Part shown: positions 35,794 through 44,357 of the stretch, in pieces
Position numbering within the stretch: the stretch's first letter is position 1
Layout of the letters: every line of letters starts with the position of its first letter
Assembly: GCA_958296075.1 (NCBI GenBank)
Contig: CATQHW010000003.1
Span: 186,001-250,000, forward strand
DNA length: 64,000 nt
From: an uncultured Spirochaetia bacterium
Lineage (GTDB): Bacteria > Spirochaetota > Spirochaetia > SZUA-6 > Bin103
Direction: 5' to 3'
Program-made: the position numbers and the translations under genes
The notes under the pieces: generated by a model
What the model was told of the DNA's origin: nothing
What the model saw: only the letters and a program-made list of their open reading frames with translations
The model's database searches: none

Positions 35794-35991
35794 TCAATGA
35801 TAGTCGATTATTTCCACTCGATCGGGACCGAATTCGGTCCACTCGAACACGATTCGCCATTGGTCGTTGATGCGAATCGCGTGCAAACCCAACCGCCGAC
35901 CGCCGAGAGTCTCGAGGCGATTGCCGGGAGGTACCCTCAGATCTTCCAGGCACCCAGCCTGATTCAACTGGATCAGCTTCCTCAGCGCCAC
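35794..35991 (-). CDS. higB: HigB-type toxin, probably N-terminally truncated
   Basis: The 65-residue frame from GTG 35991 contains the C-terminal two-thirds of a HigB/RelE-fold mRNA interferase: [15 protein letters not shown], then [17 protein letters not shown] and VEIIDYH, with the conserved Arg/Trp residues of the active surface. Typical HigB proteins are about 92 residues; roughly 27 N-terminal residues are missing, and an in-frame stop lies seven codons or fewer upstream, next to an 18-bp palindrome. It may be inactive, leaving HigA as a solitary antitoxin. Confidence 0.7.
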   Translation of the reverse strand: MALRKLIQLNQAGCLEDLRVPPGNRLETLGGRRLGLHAIRINDQWRIVFEWTEFGPDRVEIIDYH

Positions 35992-36001
35992 TCGCTCTAT
36001 A

Positions 36002-36019
36002 CCCTATGACGTCATAGGG
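36002..36019. promoter_or_regulatory. perfect 18-bp palindrome upstream of higB
   Basis: CCCTATGAC followed directly by GTCATAGGG is perfectly self-complementary. It sits ten bases before the higB-like GTG and just after the stop of the next minus-strand gene. It could be the HigA operator, or a scar of the event that removed the 5' end of higB. Confidence 0.5.
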
Positions 36020-36035
36020 GTCAATCGCCGGTCCA

Positions 36036-36803
36036 TCACAGCAGAGCCAGGAAGCCGCCGTCCACGTAGAGCACGTGGCCGTTGACGAAGCCGGAAGCGT
36101 CGGAGGCCAGGAACACGGCCGGGCCGACCAGCTCGGCGGTGTCGCCCCAGCGGCCGGCCGGCGTGCGCTCGCGCACCCAGGCGTCGAACGCCGGATCGTC
36201 CTTGAGTGGCTGCGTCATCTCCGTGACGAAGTAGCCCGGGCCGATGCCGTTGGCCTGCACGCCGTGCGGCCCCCACTCGACCGCCATCGCCCGCGTCAGC
36301 AACTGCAGCCCGCCCTTGGCCGCCGCGTAGGCGGCGGTGCCGTGCCGCGCCCGCTCGCTCATCAGCGAGCAGGTGTTGATGATCTTGCCGCGGCCGCGTT
36401 CGACCATGCCGCGCGCCACGCGGCGGGCGACCAGGAACGGCGCGGTGAGGTCGGTGTCGATCACCTCCTGCCAGTCGGCCGGGTCCAGATCGATCATCGG
36501 CGCCCGGCGCGCCATGCCGGCGTTGTTGACCAGGATTTCGATCGGCCCCACCGTCCGCTCCACGGCGCCGATCGCCCGGTCCGCCGCCTGCGCGTCGCGG
36601 GTGTCGAACGGGCACGCGCCGGCCTCGATGCCGGCGGCGCGCAACCGTTCGATCGTCCGCTCGACCCGGTCGAGGCGGCGGCCGTTGATCAACACGCGGG
36701 CGCCCGCCTCGCCCAGGCCGCGCGCCAACGCGACGCCGATCCCGGAAGTCGAACCAGTAACCAGCGCCAGCCGGCCATCGAGCCGAAAGCCGTTCGCCGT
36801 CAT
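36036..36803 (-). CDS. SDR-family oxidoreductase
   Basis: The 255-residue classical short-chain dehydrogenase has the cofactor motif LVTGSTSGIGVALARGL (TGxxxGxG) near residues 14-30, NNAGMARRAP near 92, catalytic Ser in INTCSLMSERA and the YxxxK pair in AAYAAAKGGLQLL near 157-169. The ending DASGFVNGHVLYVDGGF is standard. NGRRLDRVERTIERL after beta-2 favours NADP(H). Overall it resembles gluconate 5-dehydrogenase or 3-oxoacyl reductase-type sugar/polyol dehydrogenases; the substrate cannot be fixed. Confidence 0.9.
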   Translation of the reverse strand: MTANGFRLDGRLALVTGSTSGIGVALARGLGEAGARVLINGRRLDRVERTIERLRAAGIEAGACPFDTRDAQAADRAIGAVERTVGPIEILVNNAGMARRAPMIDLDPADWQEVIDTDLTAPFLVARRVARGMVERGRGKIINTCSLMSERARHGTAAYAAAKGGLQLLTRAMAVEWGPHGVQANGIGPGYFVTEMTQPLKDDPAFDAWVRERTPAGRWGDTAELVGPAVFLASDASGFVNGHVLYVDGGFLALL

Positions 36804-36882
36804 GCGTTCTCCGCCATGGGGCCGAATGGTATCGGCAGAGCGGCGATCGATACACCCGTATAACCGCTATACTCCGGGCGTC

Positions 36883-37758
36883 ATGACCGTGCGCCCGCTG
36901 ATCGCCATGTTTCGCTCCGCCGGGCTGCCGGCGGCGGCGCTGCTGGCCCTGGTGGCCGCCGGCGCCGGGGCCGAGGGGCGCCGCCCGGCAGTCTACGACG
37001 TCACGGCCGCCGGCCTACCGCGCTACCAGGACGCGGACGTCCGGCAGATGACGCCGGCGACCGTGACCCGCCACGTGGACGGGGATACCTTCGAGGTCGC
37101 GATCGCCGACCCGCCGCACGGGATGCGCGCCACCGAGAAGATCCGTCTACTCGGCATCGACACGCCCGAACTGGGCGAGCCGCTGGCCGCCGAGGCGCAG
37201 GACCTCACGGCGCGCCTTGCCGCCGGACCCGTGTACCTGGCGCTCGACTTCAAGCGGCGCGACCGCTTCGACCGCCTGCTCGCCTTCGTCTACCTGCGCG
37301 ACGGCACGCTGCTCAACGCCGAGCTGCTCCGCAGCGGGCTGGCCGTCGTGTATCGCGCCGATGATCTGATGTACTTCTTCGCTCAGTTCGAGGACCTGGA
37401 ACGCGAAGCCCGGCAGGAAGGGATCGGTCTGTGGGAAGGCCGGAACACCGCCGGCGTGGTCGTCGTGATCATCCGCAACGCCGGCCGGGACGAGCACGTG
37501 GAACTCCGCAACGACGGCTCCTCCCCGGCCGACATCTCCGGGTGGCGGATCGCGGACGACGACGGCGATGCGCTGGCTGTTCCCAAGGACACGGTGCTGG
37601 CGCCGGGGAGCACGTTGGCGGTCGGCAGCGGCGCCGGCTGCGTCGACACCCCGCACCCCTGCCTGCACGTCTCCCCGAAGAACATCTGGAGCAACAGCGG
37701 CGACGCCGCCGAGCTGCGCGATCGCGGCGGGACGGTGGTCCACACCTACTCCTACTGA
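36883..37758 (+). CDS. secreted thermonuclease-like (SNase) protein with lamin-tail domain
   Basis: The 291-residue protein has a signal peptide (hydrophobic residues 14-30, AGAGAEG). The staphylococcal-nuclease fold follows: VTRHVDGDTFEVAI, IRLLGIDTPELGEPLAAEAQ and FKRRDRFDRLLAFVYLRDGT with the catalytic Arg/Asp region, then LLNAELLRSGLAVVY. The C-terminal 95 residues form a lamin-tail-like beta domain (HVELRNDGSSPADISGWRIA). It probably degrades nucleic acid outside the cytoplasm. ATG 36883 places the signal peptide correctly. Divergent from the SDR gene. Confidence 0.88.
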   Translation: MTVRPLIAMFRSAGLPAAALLALVAAGAGAEGRRPAVYDVTAAGLPRYQDADVRQMTPATVTRHVDGDTFEVAIADPPHGMRATEKIRLLGIDTPELGEPLAAEAQDLTARLAAGPVYLALDFKRRDRFDRLLAFVYLRDGTLLNAELLRSGLAVVYRADDLMYFFAQFEDLEREARQEGIGLWEGRNTAGVVVVIIRNAGRDEHVELRNDGSSPADISGWRIADDDGDALAVPKDTVLAPGSTLAVGSGAGCVDTPHPCLHVSPKNIWSNSGDAAELRDRGGTVVHTYSY

Positions 37759-38123
37759 CCGCCGTCCTCGACCTCGCGGACGGCACGCCGGGTGGACACT
37801 CGCATGGCGCTTGGCACAGGATCGGTTCCATGGCTGTGTTGACCGTGCCCCACCGCTGCAGGAGGTGCTGGGAGAGCCGGCGACGGCGTCTCTGGTAGAC
37901 ATGCTGCGGCAGGTCGAGGGATCAGGAAGAGCGACGAGAGGTGCAGAAGGAGCACCTGTTCCAGCTCCTGGAGGAGCGGTTCCTGCGCCACGTGGCGCAG
38001 TCTCAGGGCCGCATCCGCAAGGACCTTGGCGAGGATGTAGCGTCCGGGTAGCCCAGGGCGGTTACCCGCCCCAGGCCTCCACAGACCCGTGCGAGCGCGA
38101 TTGACGCACACGGTTCGATCGCT
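37759..38123. other. gene-poor stretch with possible group II intron 3' end
   Basis: No intact gene is seen. A plus-strand frame ending near 38049 reads EERREVQKEHLFQLLEERFL, a possible gene tail I do not recognise. On the minus strand, 38116-38084 folds like a group II intron domain V (GAACCGTGTGCG ... CGCACGGGTC). It is followed by a domain-VI-like hairpin, GGGGCGG-GTAA-CCGCCCT, and a typical 3' boundary CTACCCGG near 38047. The catalytic-triad position is not clearly conserved, so the identification is tentative. Confidence 0.35.
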
Positions 38124-38268
38124 GGGCACTTCTACCAAGTGGTGAAGCGCCTCTGGTTGAAGTGGCTGAACCGCCGCGGCGGCGGTCGGCTCAACTGGGC
38201 CTGCTTCGCCCGCCTACGGAGACGCTACCCCTTGCCGACAGCCCGCGTCGTCCATTCCATCTACACAG
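38124..38268 (+). pseudogene. group II intron reverse transcriptase/maturase, C-terminal fragment
   Basis: The translation GHFYQVVKRLWLKWLNRRGG, then LNWACFARLRRRYPLPTARV and VHSIY, matches the extreme C-terminus of LtrA-like intron proteins (V-x-RLW-x2-LxRR, LNW-x-R, FPLP-x-R). Nothing of the catalytic RT domain is present. It lies beside a domain V/VI-like structure but on the opposite strand, so the two pieces cannot be one simple intron; rearranged intron debris is the best reading. No gene was recognised in 38269-38429. Confidence 0.45.
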
Positions 38269-38429
38269 CGAAGTCTGCGACTTCCGCTCCTTCCTCCTCC
38301 GGTGGTTGGAACCGAAGCATCCGGGTCTTCTCCTCATGTACGGTAAGACCGTATTTCGCGAACCGCTTTGGCAGCACCCGCAGCGCTTTCGGATCCGCAG
38401 TCGTTCAAGCATGGCTTGCCGCCGGCCCG

Positions 38430-39500
38430 CTACCCGGCCGAGAGCGCCGGTACCACCTCGGTGGCGAGCAGTTCCACGCAGCGCCACCAGCGCTCGTCGT
38501 TGTCGGAGTCCTGCGCGATCATCAGCAGCTGGCCAAAACCGCCGGTGACGTCGATCACATCGCGCAGCCGGTGCACGACGGTGTCGACGCTGCCGACGAT
38601 GCACAGGTTGTTCAGCACGTACTCCACGTCGATGTCGTCGTCGGTCATCCGGGGGTCGAGCTTCATCGCCTCCTGCACCATGCCGGCCTTGAGGATCTTG
38701 ATCATGTACTCGTACGACCGGCTGTACACGCCGCGGGCGAACTCCCACGCGTCGGCGTCGGTATCGGCGACCATGACGCTGCGGCACACCCGCCACTCGC
38801 CGCGGTCGGGCTCCGGCCGGCCGGTTCCGGCCGCCCCCTCGCAATAGACCTCCCACTGGCGCTTGAGCACGGCCGGCGTCACCAAGTTGGCGCTGATCGG
38901 GATGTAACCGCGCTCGCCGGCGGTCAGCGCGCCGCGCGACTCCGCCTTGATGATGCTCATGGCGATCGGCGGGTGCGGCTTCTGATACGGCTTGAGGATG
39001 TCGCCCATGCTCAAGTCGGGTCGAGGGTTCTGCACCTTGACGCGCCAGAACTCGTCCTCGATGTCGAACGGCGCCGTCGATTCCCACAGCCTCAGGACCA
39101 TGTCCATGCCGCGCGCCGTCATCAGGCCGACCTTGGCCGGGTCGAGATCGAACAGCTCGTAGTCGCACGGCACGCCGCCCTGGCCGAAGCCGACCAGGAA
39201 CCGGCCGCGCGCCAAGTGATCCAGGTACGCCAGCCGGGTGGCGACGTTGGCCGGATGGTGCAGCGGCATGATCGACACGCCGGTGCCGAGCTTGATCGTC
39301 GTGGTGCGCGGCAGCGCGTTGGCGATGAACACGTCATTCGAGGGGATCGGCTCCCAGTCCAGCGTGTGGTGCTGGCCGATCCACGCCTCCTCGTAGCCGA
39401 GCCGGTCGCAGCGGACCACCAAGTCCAGGTCCTCTTCGAAGCAGTCGGTGCGGTCGCGCTCCGGCGGATGCAGGGGCATCATGAACATTCCGAGTTTCAT
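38430..39500 (-). CDS. LLM-class flavin-dependent oxidoreductase
   Basis: The 356-residue luciferase-like monooxygenase has a TIM barrel with MKLGMFMMPLHPPERDRT at the start, EEAWIGQHHTLDWEP near residues 37-51, LGTGVSIMPLHHPANVA and LARGRFLVGFGQGG, all typical of FMN-binding bacterial luciferase relatives. The C-terminal CIVGSVDTVVHRLRDVIDVT block is also standard. The enzyme oxidises an unknown substrate with reduced FMN. ATG 39500 was chosen with GGAGGA 10-12 bases ahead; ATG-like 39518 would add six residues. Confidence 0.9.
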   Translation of the reverse strand: MKLGMFMMPLHPPERDRTDCFEEDLDLVVRCDRLGYEEAWIGQHHTLDWEPIPSNDVFIANALPRTTTIKLGTGVSIMPLHHPANVATRLAYLDHLARGRFLVGFGQGGVPCDYELFDLDPAKVGLMTARGMDMVLRLWESTAPFDIEDEFWRVKVQNPRPDLSMGDILKPYQKPHPPIAMSIIKAESRGALTAGERGYIPISANLVTPAVLKRQWEVYCEGAAGTGRPEPDRGEWRVCRSVMVADTDADAWEFARGVYSRSYEYMIKILKAGMVQEAMKLDPRMTDDDIDVEYVLNNLCIVGSVDTVVHRLRDVIDVTGGFGQLLMIAQDSDNDERWWRCVELLATEVVPALSAG

Positions 39501-39685
39501 CGTCGAGCTATCCTCCATTGCCGCAGACCGCGGCTCGCCGGCATTCCGACCGGGGTTGTAAGCTGCTGCCGATCATAGCAAAGCGTCGATGCTCGGCGCT
39601 CCGGTAGCGCGCGCGGAGGGCAGGCGGCAAGCACTGCGGTCGCTGGGACTCGCTCCCGACGGATCGTGAGCAGGCGCGTGCCGAT

Positions 39686-39726
39686 CATTATGCAAATCAT
39701 CATAATGCTGAAACGTATAATACGTT
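39686..39726 (+). promoter_or_regulatory. promoter with two dyad repeats ahead of an ATPase remnant
   Basis: An AT-rich island stands out from the GC-rich surroundings. CATTATG (39686-39692) and CATAATG (39701-39707) form one inverted repeat. AACGTATAATACGTT (39712-39726) is a perfect 15-base palindrome containing a consensus TATAAT. The ATG of the following remnant begins two bases later. The arrangement suggests a repressor operator over a -10 box and a nearly leaderless transcript. Confidence 0.5.
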
Positions 39727-39727
39727 C

Positions 39728-39990
39728 ATGGAGTTTCTCGATCGTCACGACGAGTTGCGGCGGCTCGACCATACGGTTCGGTCGTCGGGAGCGTTCGCGG
39801 CCATATGGGGGCGCCTCGCGTAGGCAAGTCCCGGCTGCTCATCGAGTGGTCACGCCGCCGCGACGGCCTCTACACCGTCGCGGATCAGTCGGCGCCCGCG
39901 GTGCAGCGGCGCTACTTGGCCGCCGCGGGCGCGGAACGGTTCTCCGGGTTCGCGGACGTGGAGTACCCGGTCAGCCTCCCTGTCCGACCT
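39728..39990 (+). pseudogene. AAA ATPase (PF01637-like), N-terminal remnant, frameshifted
   Basis: The start MEFLDRHDELRRLDHTVRSS resembles the FxxRxxEL opening of archaeal-type/DUF234 ATPases. The Walker A region is split by a one-base shift near 39810: AFAAIWGR in the first frame, RVGKSRLLIEWSRRRDGLYT in the second. After FSGFADVEYP it runs into the end of the oppositely oriented oxidoreductase gene. Full-length proteins exceed 400 residues, so more than 80 percent is missing. Confidence 0.6.
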
Positions 39991-40969
39991 AATCGACTCC
40001 GGACTCGTCGAAAGCGGCCGACAGGTCGGCGGTCGGCCGGCCCGATTCGTCGGCGATGACGCGAGCCGCCGGCGGCTGCGTGCGGTACGGCTGCAGCCGG
40101 CCGCCGACCCGGTCGCCGAAGGAGGTCACCCCCTGCCGCTCCAGGAGCAGCCCGACCGGGATGCGGTCGCCCCATTCCAGCGCCTTCTGCGAGAAGGCCG
40201 CCACCTTGGCGCGGTAGTCGCCGGCGTCCGCGCCGGCGGGGATGCGGCCGTCGTAATCGGTCGCCTCGACGTCGTAGATGCGCGGGTCGCCGCTGTCGGT
40301 GCCGGCGCCGCCGAACCACGCCTTGTCGTGCAGGTCGTTGTAGGTGGGACACGGCTGGACGATGTCCAGGAACGACAGGCCCGGGTGCCGCACCGCGCGG
40401 GTGATCATGCTCACCAAGTGGCGCACGTCGTAGGAGTAGCCGCGGCCGATCCAGGTAAAGCCGCTCGCATAGGCCAGCGACGGCCCGTTGACGCTCTCCT
40501 GGATGTTCGGCTCCACCAAGCTCCTGGTCTGCAGGCCCAGCTGCAGGGTGGGCGCGCCCTGCCCCTGCGTGAGGCCGTATACCTCGTTGTTGAACAGCAG
40601 ATAGGCCAGATCGACGTTGCGCCGGCCGGCGTTGACGAAGTGGCCGGCGCCGATGCCGAGCCCGTCGCCATCGCCGGCGACGATGATCACGGTCAGCTCC
40701 GGGTTGGCCAGCTTGATGCCGGTCGCGAACGGCAGCGGCCGGCCGTGCAGCGTGTGCACGCCGTAGCAGTTCACGTAGTACTGCGTCTTGCCCGAGCAGC
40801 CGATGCCGCCGACCAGCACCACCTGGTGCGGCATGAGCCCCATGCCGGCCAGCGCCTGCTGCAGGGCGCCCAGGATGCCGAAGTCCCCGCATCCCGCGCA
40901 CCAGTCGTTGGCGTAATCGACACGGAACTGCTTGAGCGCCTGTCTTCGGTCGAGGGTTGCCGTTGCCAT
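39989..40969 (-). CDS. 2-oxoacid:ferredoxin oxidoreductase, beta subunit
   Basis: The 326-residue thiamine-diphosphate subunit has DWCAGCGDFGILGALQQALA near residues 20-39 (CxGCG), VLVGGIGCSGKTQYYVN, TGIKLANPELTVIIVAGDGD and GLGIGAGHFVNAGRRNVDLA, which include the TPP-binding GDG...N motif. The cysteines expected to ligate an iron-sulfur cluster are CAGC and a later C in VQPCPTYNDL. With the alpha subunit eight bases upstream it converts 2-oxoacids to acyl-CoA and reduces ferredoxin. ATG 40969 was chosen; the upstream extension lies in the alpha gene. Confidence 0.92.
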   Translation of the reverse strand: MATATLDRRQALKQFRVDYANDWCAGCGDFGILGALQQALAGMGLMPHQVVLVGGIGCSGKTQYYVNCYGVHTLHGRPLPFATGIKLANPELTVIIVAGDGDGLGIGAGHFVNAGRRNVDLAYLLFNNEVYGLTQGQGAPTLQLGLQTRSLVEPNIQESVNGPSLAYASGFTWIGRGYSYDVRHLVSMITRAVRHPGLSFLDIVQPCPTYNDLHDKAWFGGAGTDSGDPRIYDVEATDYDGRIPAGADAGDYRAKVAAFSQKALEWGDRIPVGLLLERQGVTSFGDRVGGRLQPYRTQPPAARVIADESGRPTADLSAAFDESGVD

Positions 40970-40976
40970 GTGGTCG

Positions 40977-42926
40977 CTACTCCCAGGGGTTGCGGATGAC
41001 GGTCTTGGGTTCCGCACCGCCGGCGGCGATGCGTCGCAACGGTCCCTGCAGCTCGGCGGCGGTGAGCGGCCGGCCGTTGTACTTGACGATCTGGTGGGCG
41101 GGCCGCAAGCCGGTCTGCTGGCCGAGCAGGCGGGCGAACTGTCCGGAGCGGTTGAGCTCCACGGTGACCATCGGTCCGCGCGCGCCCGCTCCGGAGAGCA
41201 GATGTTGCAACTCCGGGCCGGGGAACGGCCACAGCAGCCGCACCTGCACCAGCCGCACGGCGAGTCCCCGGCCGGCGAGCGCGTCGATCGCCTCCAGCAC
41301 GGCGCCCTTGGTGGAGCCCCAGCTTACTACGGTGAGCGCCGCGTCGTCCGCCCCGTACACCGCGACCTTCTCCGGGAACCCGATCTCGGCCGCTGCCAAC
41401 TCCAGCTTGCGGTCGCGCTTCTCCATCTGCTGCTCGCGCACCACCGGGTCCTCGGTGACGCGGCCGTCCTCGGTATGCTCGCCGCCGGTCACCCAATGCA
41501 TGCCGCCGGGCTGGCCGAGCACGGGACGCGGCGAGATACCGTCGTCGGTGACCGCGAAGCGGGGGAACGATCCCTGCTCCGGCGCGCGGCCGCCGGGCCG
41601 GTAGAGCCGGCCGCGGTCGATCGACAGCGCGCCGGGGTCGAAGCGGGGCAGGGTCTGCGTGGTGCTCGACAGCGCCTTGTCCAGCAGGTGGATGACCGGA
41701 AGCTGGTAGCGCTCGGCGTAGTTGAACGCCTGCGCGCCGTCGGTGAACGCCGCCGCCAAGTCGGAGGAAGCGATCACGATGCGCGGAAACTCGCCGTGGC
41801 CGGCGTACAGGGCGCTCAACAGGTCGCCCTGCTCGGTGCGCGTCGGCAAGCCGGTCGACGGGCCGCCGCGTTGCCAGAGCGTCACCACCAGCGGCACCTC
41901 GTTGATGCCGGCCCAGCCGAGCCCCTCGGTCATCAACGAGAAGCCGGGGCCGGAGGTCGCGGTGGAAGCGCGCGCGCCGGTGAGCGCCGCGCCGGCCGCC
42001 ATGGTGATGGCGGCGATCTCATCCTCGGTCTGGACGACGACTACTGCCTGGTCGCCGCCTGAGCGGCTTGCGATCCGCGGGTGCCGCTCCAGGAAGGTGT
42101 TCTCGGCGGTCGCGGGGCTGATCGGGTAGTAGGTCTGAAAGGCGAGGCCGGCGGCCATCTTGCCCATGGCTACGACTTCGCTGCCGTTCACGTAGATGCG
42201 GGAATGGTCGGGGCTGCGAGGCTGCAGCCGCAGGTGGAACGTCCGGTCGGCGAATCGGTCGACCGCGTAGCGGTAGGCCAAGTCGATGGCGTGGGTGTTG
42301 AGCTCCACGATCGGCTTGCGTCCGCGAAAGACCCGGTCGAGCGCGCGCACCAGGTACGAGCGGTCCAGGCCGAGCGCGGCGCAGCAGACCGCCACCGACA
42401 CGGTGTTGAGGGTGCGGTCGGCGCGCGCCTGGGTGATGCCGAGTTCCTGGGCCAGCGCGCCGGTGACCGAGCCGAAGTCGACCGGCAGCGCGTGCACGCC
42501 GCGCTCGGCGGCCAACTCCAGCAGGCCGGCGGTGCTGTGCGAAAGGCCGCGTTCGTCGAGCAGGGCGACCAGGTCGCCCGCTGCGCGTTCGTCGAGCATG
42601 CTCAACCGGCGCAACGGGACGTCGGCGTCGCGCTCGGAGTGGAGCAGCCAGCCGCCGTCGGTCACGGTCATCACGTGCCGGGCCAGCGTCTCCGCGTCGA
42701 AGGACGCCATGAAGTCGACTTGGCTGCGGTGACAGGTGAGCGGGTGGTCGGCGACCCGCACGTCGTAGTACGAGTGCCGGCCCATGATGTTGGAGTAGTA
42801 TTCGCGATGGCCGAACACGTGCAGGCCCGCCGCCGCGCAGGAGCGGGCGAAGAATCTCGCGGCCGTGTCGACTCCGCTTCCCTGCGGTCCGCCGATCCGC
42901 CATGCCAGATCAGTTATCAGTGCCAT
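40977..42926 (-). CDS. 2-oxoacid:acceptor oxidoreductase, fused gamma-alpha subunit
   Basis: The 649-residue protein combines the gamma domain (residues 1-200: LAWRIGGPQGSGVDTAARFF, GLHVFGHREYYSNIMGRHSY) with the alpha pyrimidine-binding domain (VAMGKMAAGLAFQTYYPISP-ATAE, then TEDEIAAITMAAGAALTGAR, TATSGPGFSLMTEGLGWAGI). This is the KorA layout of 2-oxoglutarate or 2-oxoisovalerate:ferredoxin oxidoreductases. ATG 42926 begins MALITDLAWRIGG. The beta subunit follows after eight bases. An anaerobic or microaerobic route for 2-oxoacid oxidation is implied. Confidence 0.92.
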   Translation of the reverse strand: MALITDLAWRIGGPQGSGVDTAARFFARSCAAAGLHVFGHREYYSNIMGRHSYYDVRVADHPLTCHRSQVDFMASFDAETLARHVMTVTDGGWLLHSERDADVPLRRLSMLDERAAGDLVALLDERGLSHSTAGLLELAAERGVHALPVDFGSVTGALAQELGITQARADRTLNTVSVAVCCAALGLDRSYLVRALDRVFRGRKPIVELNTHAIDLAYRYAVDRFADRTFHLRLQPRSPDHSRIYVNGSEVVAMGKMAAGLAFQTYYPISPATAENTFLERHPRIASRSGGDQAVVVVQTEDEIAAITMAAGAALTGARASTATSGPGFSLMTEGLGWAGINEVPLVVTLWQRGGPSTGLPTRTEQGDLLSALYAGHGEFPRIVIASSDLAAAFTDGAQAFNYAERYQLPVIHLLDKALSSTTQTLPRFDPGALSIDRGRLYRPGGRAPEQGSFPRFAVTDDGISPRPVLGQPGGMHWVTGGEHTEDGRVTEDPVVREQQMEKRDRKLELAAAEIGFPEKVAVYGADDAALTVVSWGSTKGAVLEAIDALAGRGLAVRLVQVRLLWPFPGPELQHLLSGAGARGPMVTVELNRSGQFARLLGQQTGLRPAHQIVKYNGRPLTAAELQGPLRRIAAGGAEPKTVIRNPWE

Positions 42927-43028
42927 GCTGTGTTGATTGTCGTGCGCTTTGCAGGTAGGCGTATTCGATCGCGCGACGGCTGCGGGCCGCGCACGCCTGC
43001 CGGAGGCTACGCTAAGGTATTGAGAGAC

Positions 43029-43043
43029 TTGACGTACTGTCAA
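43029..43043. promoter_or_regulatory. TTGAC inverted repeat between divergent genes
   Basis: TTGAC (43029-43033) and GTCAA (43039-43043), five bases apart, lie between the divergent oxidoreductase and phosphoesterase genes. Each arm could serve as part of a -35 box, TTGACG for the plus strand and TTGACA for the minus strand, but no good -10 boxes follow. It may be a shared operator. Confidence 0.3.
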
Positions 43044-43102
43044 ACCGCACCGCTGGCGAATCGACCGTCCCGTGACGCGGCCGTCTCCGTGACGCGCCTC
43101 CC

Positions 43103-43939
43103 ATGAAGGTCGCGATCCTGGCTGACGTGCACGGCAACCTGCAGGCGCTGCAGGCGGTGTGCGACCACGTGGACCGGTGGCGTCCGGATGCGGTGCTGGT
43201 GGCCGGCGACCTGGTCAATCGCGGCCCGCGCTCTCCGGAGTGCCACGACCTGATCCTCGCGCGCCGCGCGTGCGACGGTTGGATCGTCATACGCGGCAAT
43301 CACGAAGAGTACGTCATGGAGCGCGCCGCCGCCGGCGCGCCGCGCCCGCCGGCGCCGTACGACGTGTTCGCGGCGGTCGACTGGTGCCGGCGATCGCTCG
43401 GCGCGCGCGTGGCGGAGCTCCGGGAGCTGCCGGCGCAGGCACGGCTGGAGACGCCGGCCGGCGAGGTGTTCATGACCCACGGCACGCTGCTCGGCTCCCG
43501 CGACGGCATCTACCCGCACACCACGGAGGAGGAGTTGCGCGCCAAGGTGCGCCTGCGCAGCGCGGTGTTCGCGGTGGGCCACACCCACCGGCCGCTGACC
43601 CGCACCTGCCGGGGCTGCCTGGTGATCAACGCCGGCTCGATCGGGCTGCCGTTCGACGGCGATCGGCGCGCCGCCTACGCGCGCCTGGAGGCGACCGGCG
43701 CCGGCGCGCGCGTGCGCATCGTCCGGCTGCCCTACGACCGCGCCGCCGCCGAGCGGGACTTCGCGCTGAGCGGCTTTCTGGACGGCAGCGGACCGATCGG
43801 CCGGATCATCCTCAACGAGTTCCGCACCGCGCGCGGCCGGCTGGCGGCGTGGACCCGCGACTTCCAGGACCGGATACTGGCGCGGGAGGTCACCGTGGCG
43901 GAGGCGGCGAGGCGGTTTCTGGCCGGGCTGACCGCATGA
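43103..43939 (+). CDS. metallophosphoesterase, YfcE/MJ0936-like
   Basis: The 278-residue calcineurin-like phosphoesterase carries the metal-ligand motifs in order: VAILADVHGNLQALQAV (D-x-H) near residues 3-19, VLVAGDLVNRGPRSPE (GD) near 31-46, VIRGNHEEYVME (GNHE) near 62-73, MTHGTLLG and FAVGHTHRPL (GHxH). These bind two metals and hydrolyse phosphodiesters or small phosphate esters. The C-terminal 80 residues (DRAAAERDFALSGFLDGSGP) are an added helical part. Its end overlaps the oppositely oriented small membrane gene by 50 bases. Confidence 0.9.
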   Translation: MKVAILADVHGNLQALQAVCDHVDRWRPDAVLVAGDLVNRGPRSPECHDLILARRACDGWIVIRGNHEEYVMERAAAGAPRPPAPYDVFAAVDWCRRSLGARVAELRELPAQARLETPAGEVFMTHGTLLGSRDGIYPHTTEEELRAKVRLRSAVFAVGHTHRPLTRTCRGCLVINAGSIGLPFDGDRRAAYARLEATGAGARVRIVRLPYDRAAAERDFALSGFLDGSGPIGRIILNEFRTARGRLAAWTRDFQDRILAREVTVAEAARRFLAGLTA

Positions 43940-44357
43940 GGCGCGGCGGCCGCTCGCCGGACAGCAGGTCGGCCAGGTCCCTGCCAATCTCCTCATCGGT
44001 CAGGCCGGCCTTGCGGTCGAAGGCGATCGTGCGGGCGACCAGCAGGTCGCGCTGCGGATTGCCCTCATATCCATGGGGCAGCAGGCCGGAGGCGCGCGCG
44101 GTGGCGATCGTCCGCTCGATCCGCCCCGGCGACGGCATGAACAGCCGGCGCAGCGCGTGCGGGGCGCGCGCGATCAGCAGCCACAGGCCGGCGGCCGCGG
44201 CGCCGGCCAGCGGTGCGGCGGCGGCGCTGGCGGCCCGCTCGAAGGTGGACGCCATCGCCTGCCAGCCCACCGCGGCGCTGATCGCCTGCGCCGCGGTCAC
44301 CCCGGCGCCGAGCGTGACGGCGATGGTGAGGTTGGTGGTGCTGACACGAAAGGACAT
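43890..44357 (-). CDS. small membrane protein of unknown function
   Basis: The 155-residue frame has two likely helices (LTIAVTLGAGVTAAQAISAA near residues 10-29, and PLAGAAAAGLWLLIARA near 49-65), then a soluble basic region with FDRKAGLTDEEIGRDLADLL. I do not recognise a family. Start ATG 44357 gives a sensible N-terminus MSFRVSTTN. Alanine-rich composition in a GC-rich genome makes chance ORFs common, so existence is only moderately supported. Confidence 0.45.
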   Translation of the reverse strand: MSFRVSTTNLTIAVTLGAGVTAAQAISAAVGWQAMASTFERAASAAAAPLAGAAAAGLWLLIARAPHALRRLFMPSPGRIERTIATARASGLLPHGYEGNPQRDLLVARTIAFDRKAGLTDEEIGRDLADLLSGERPPRLMRSARPETASPPPPR

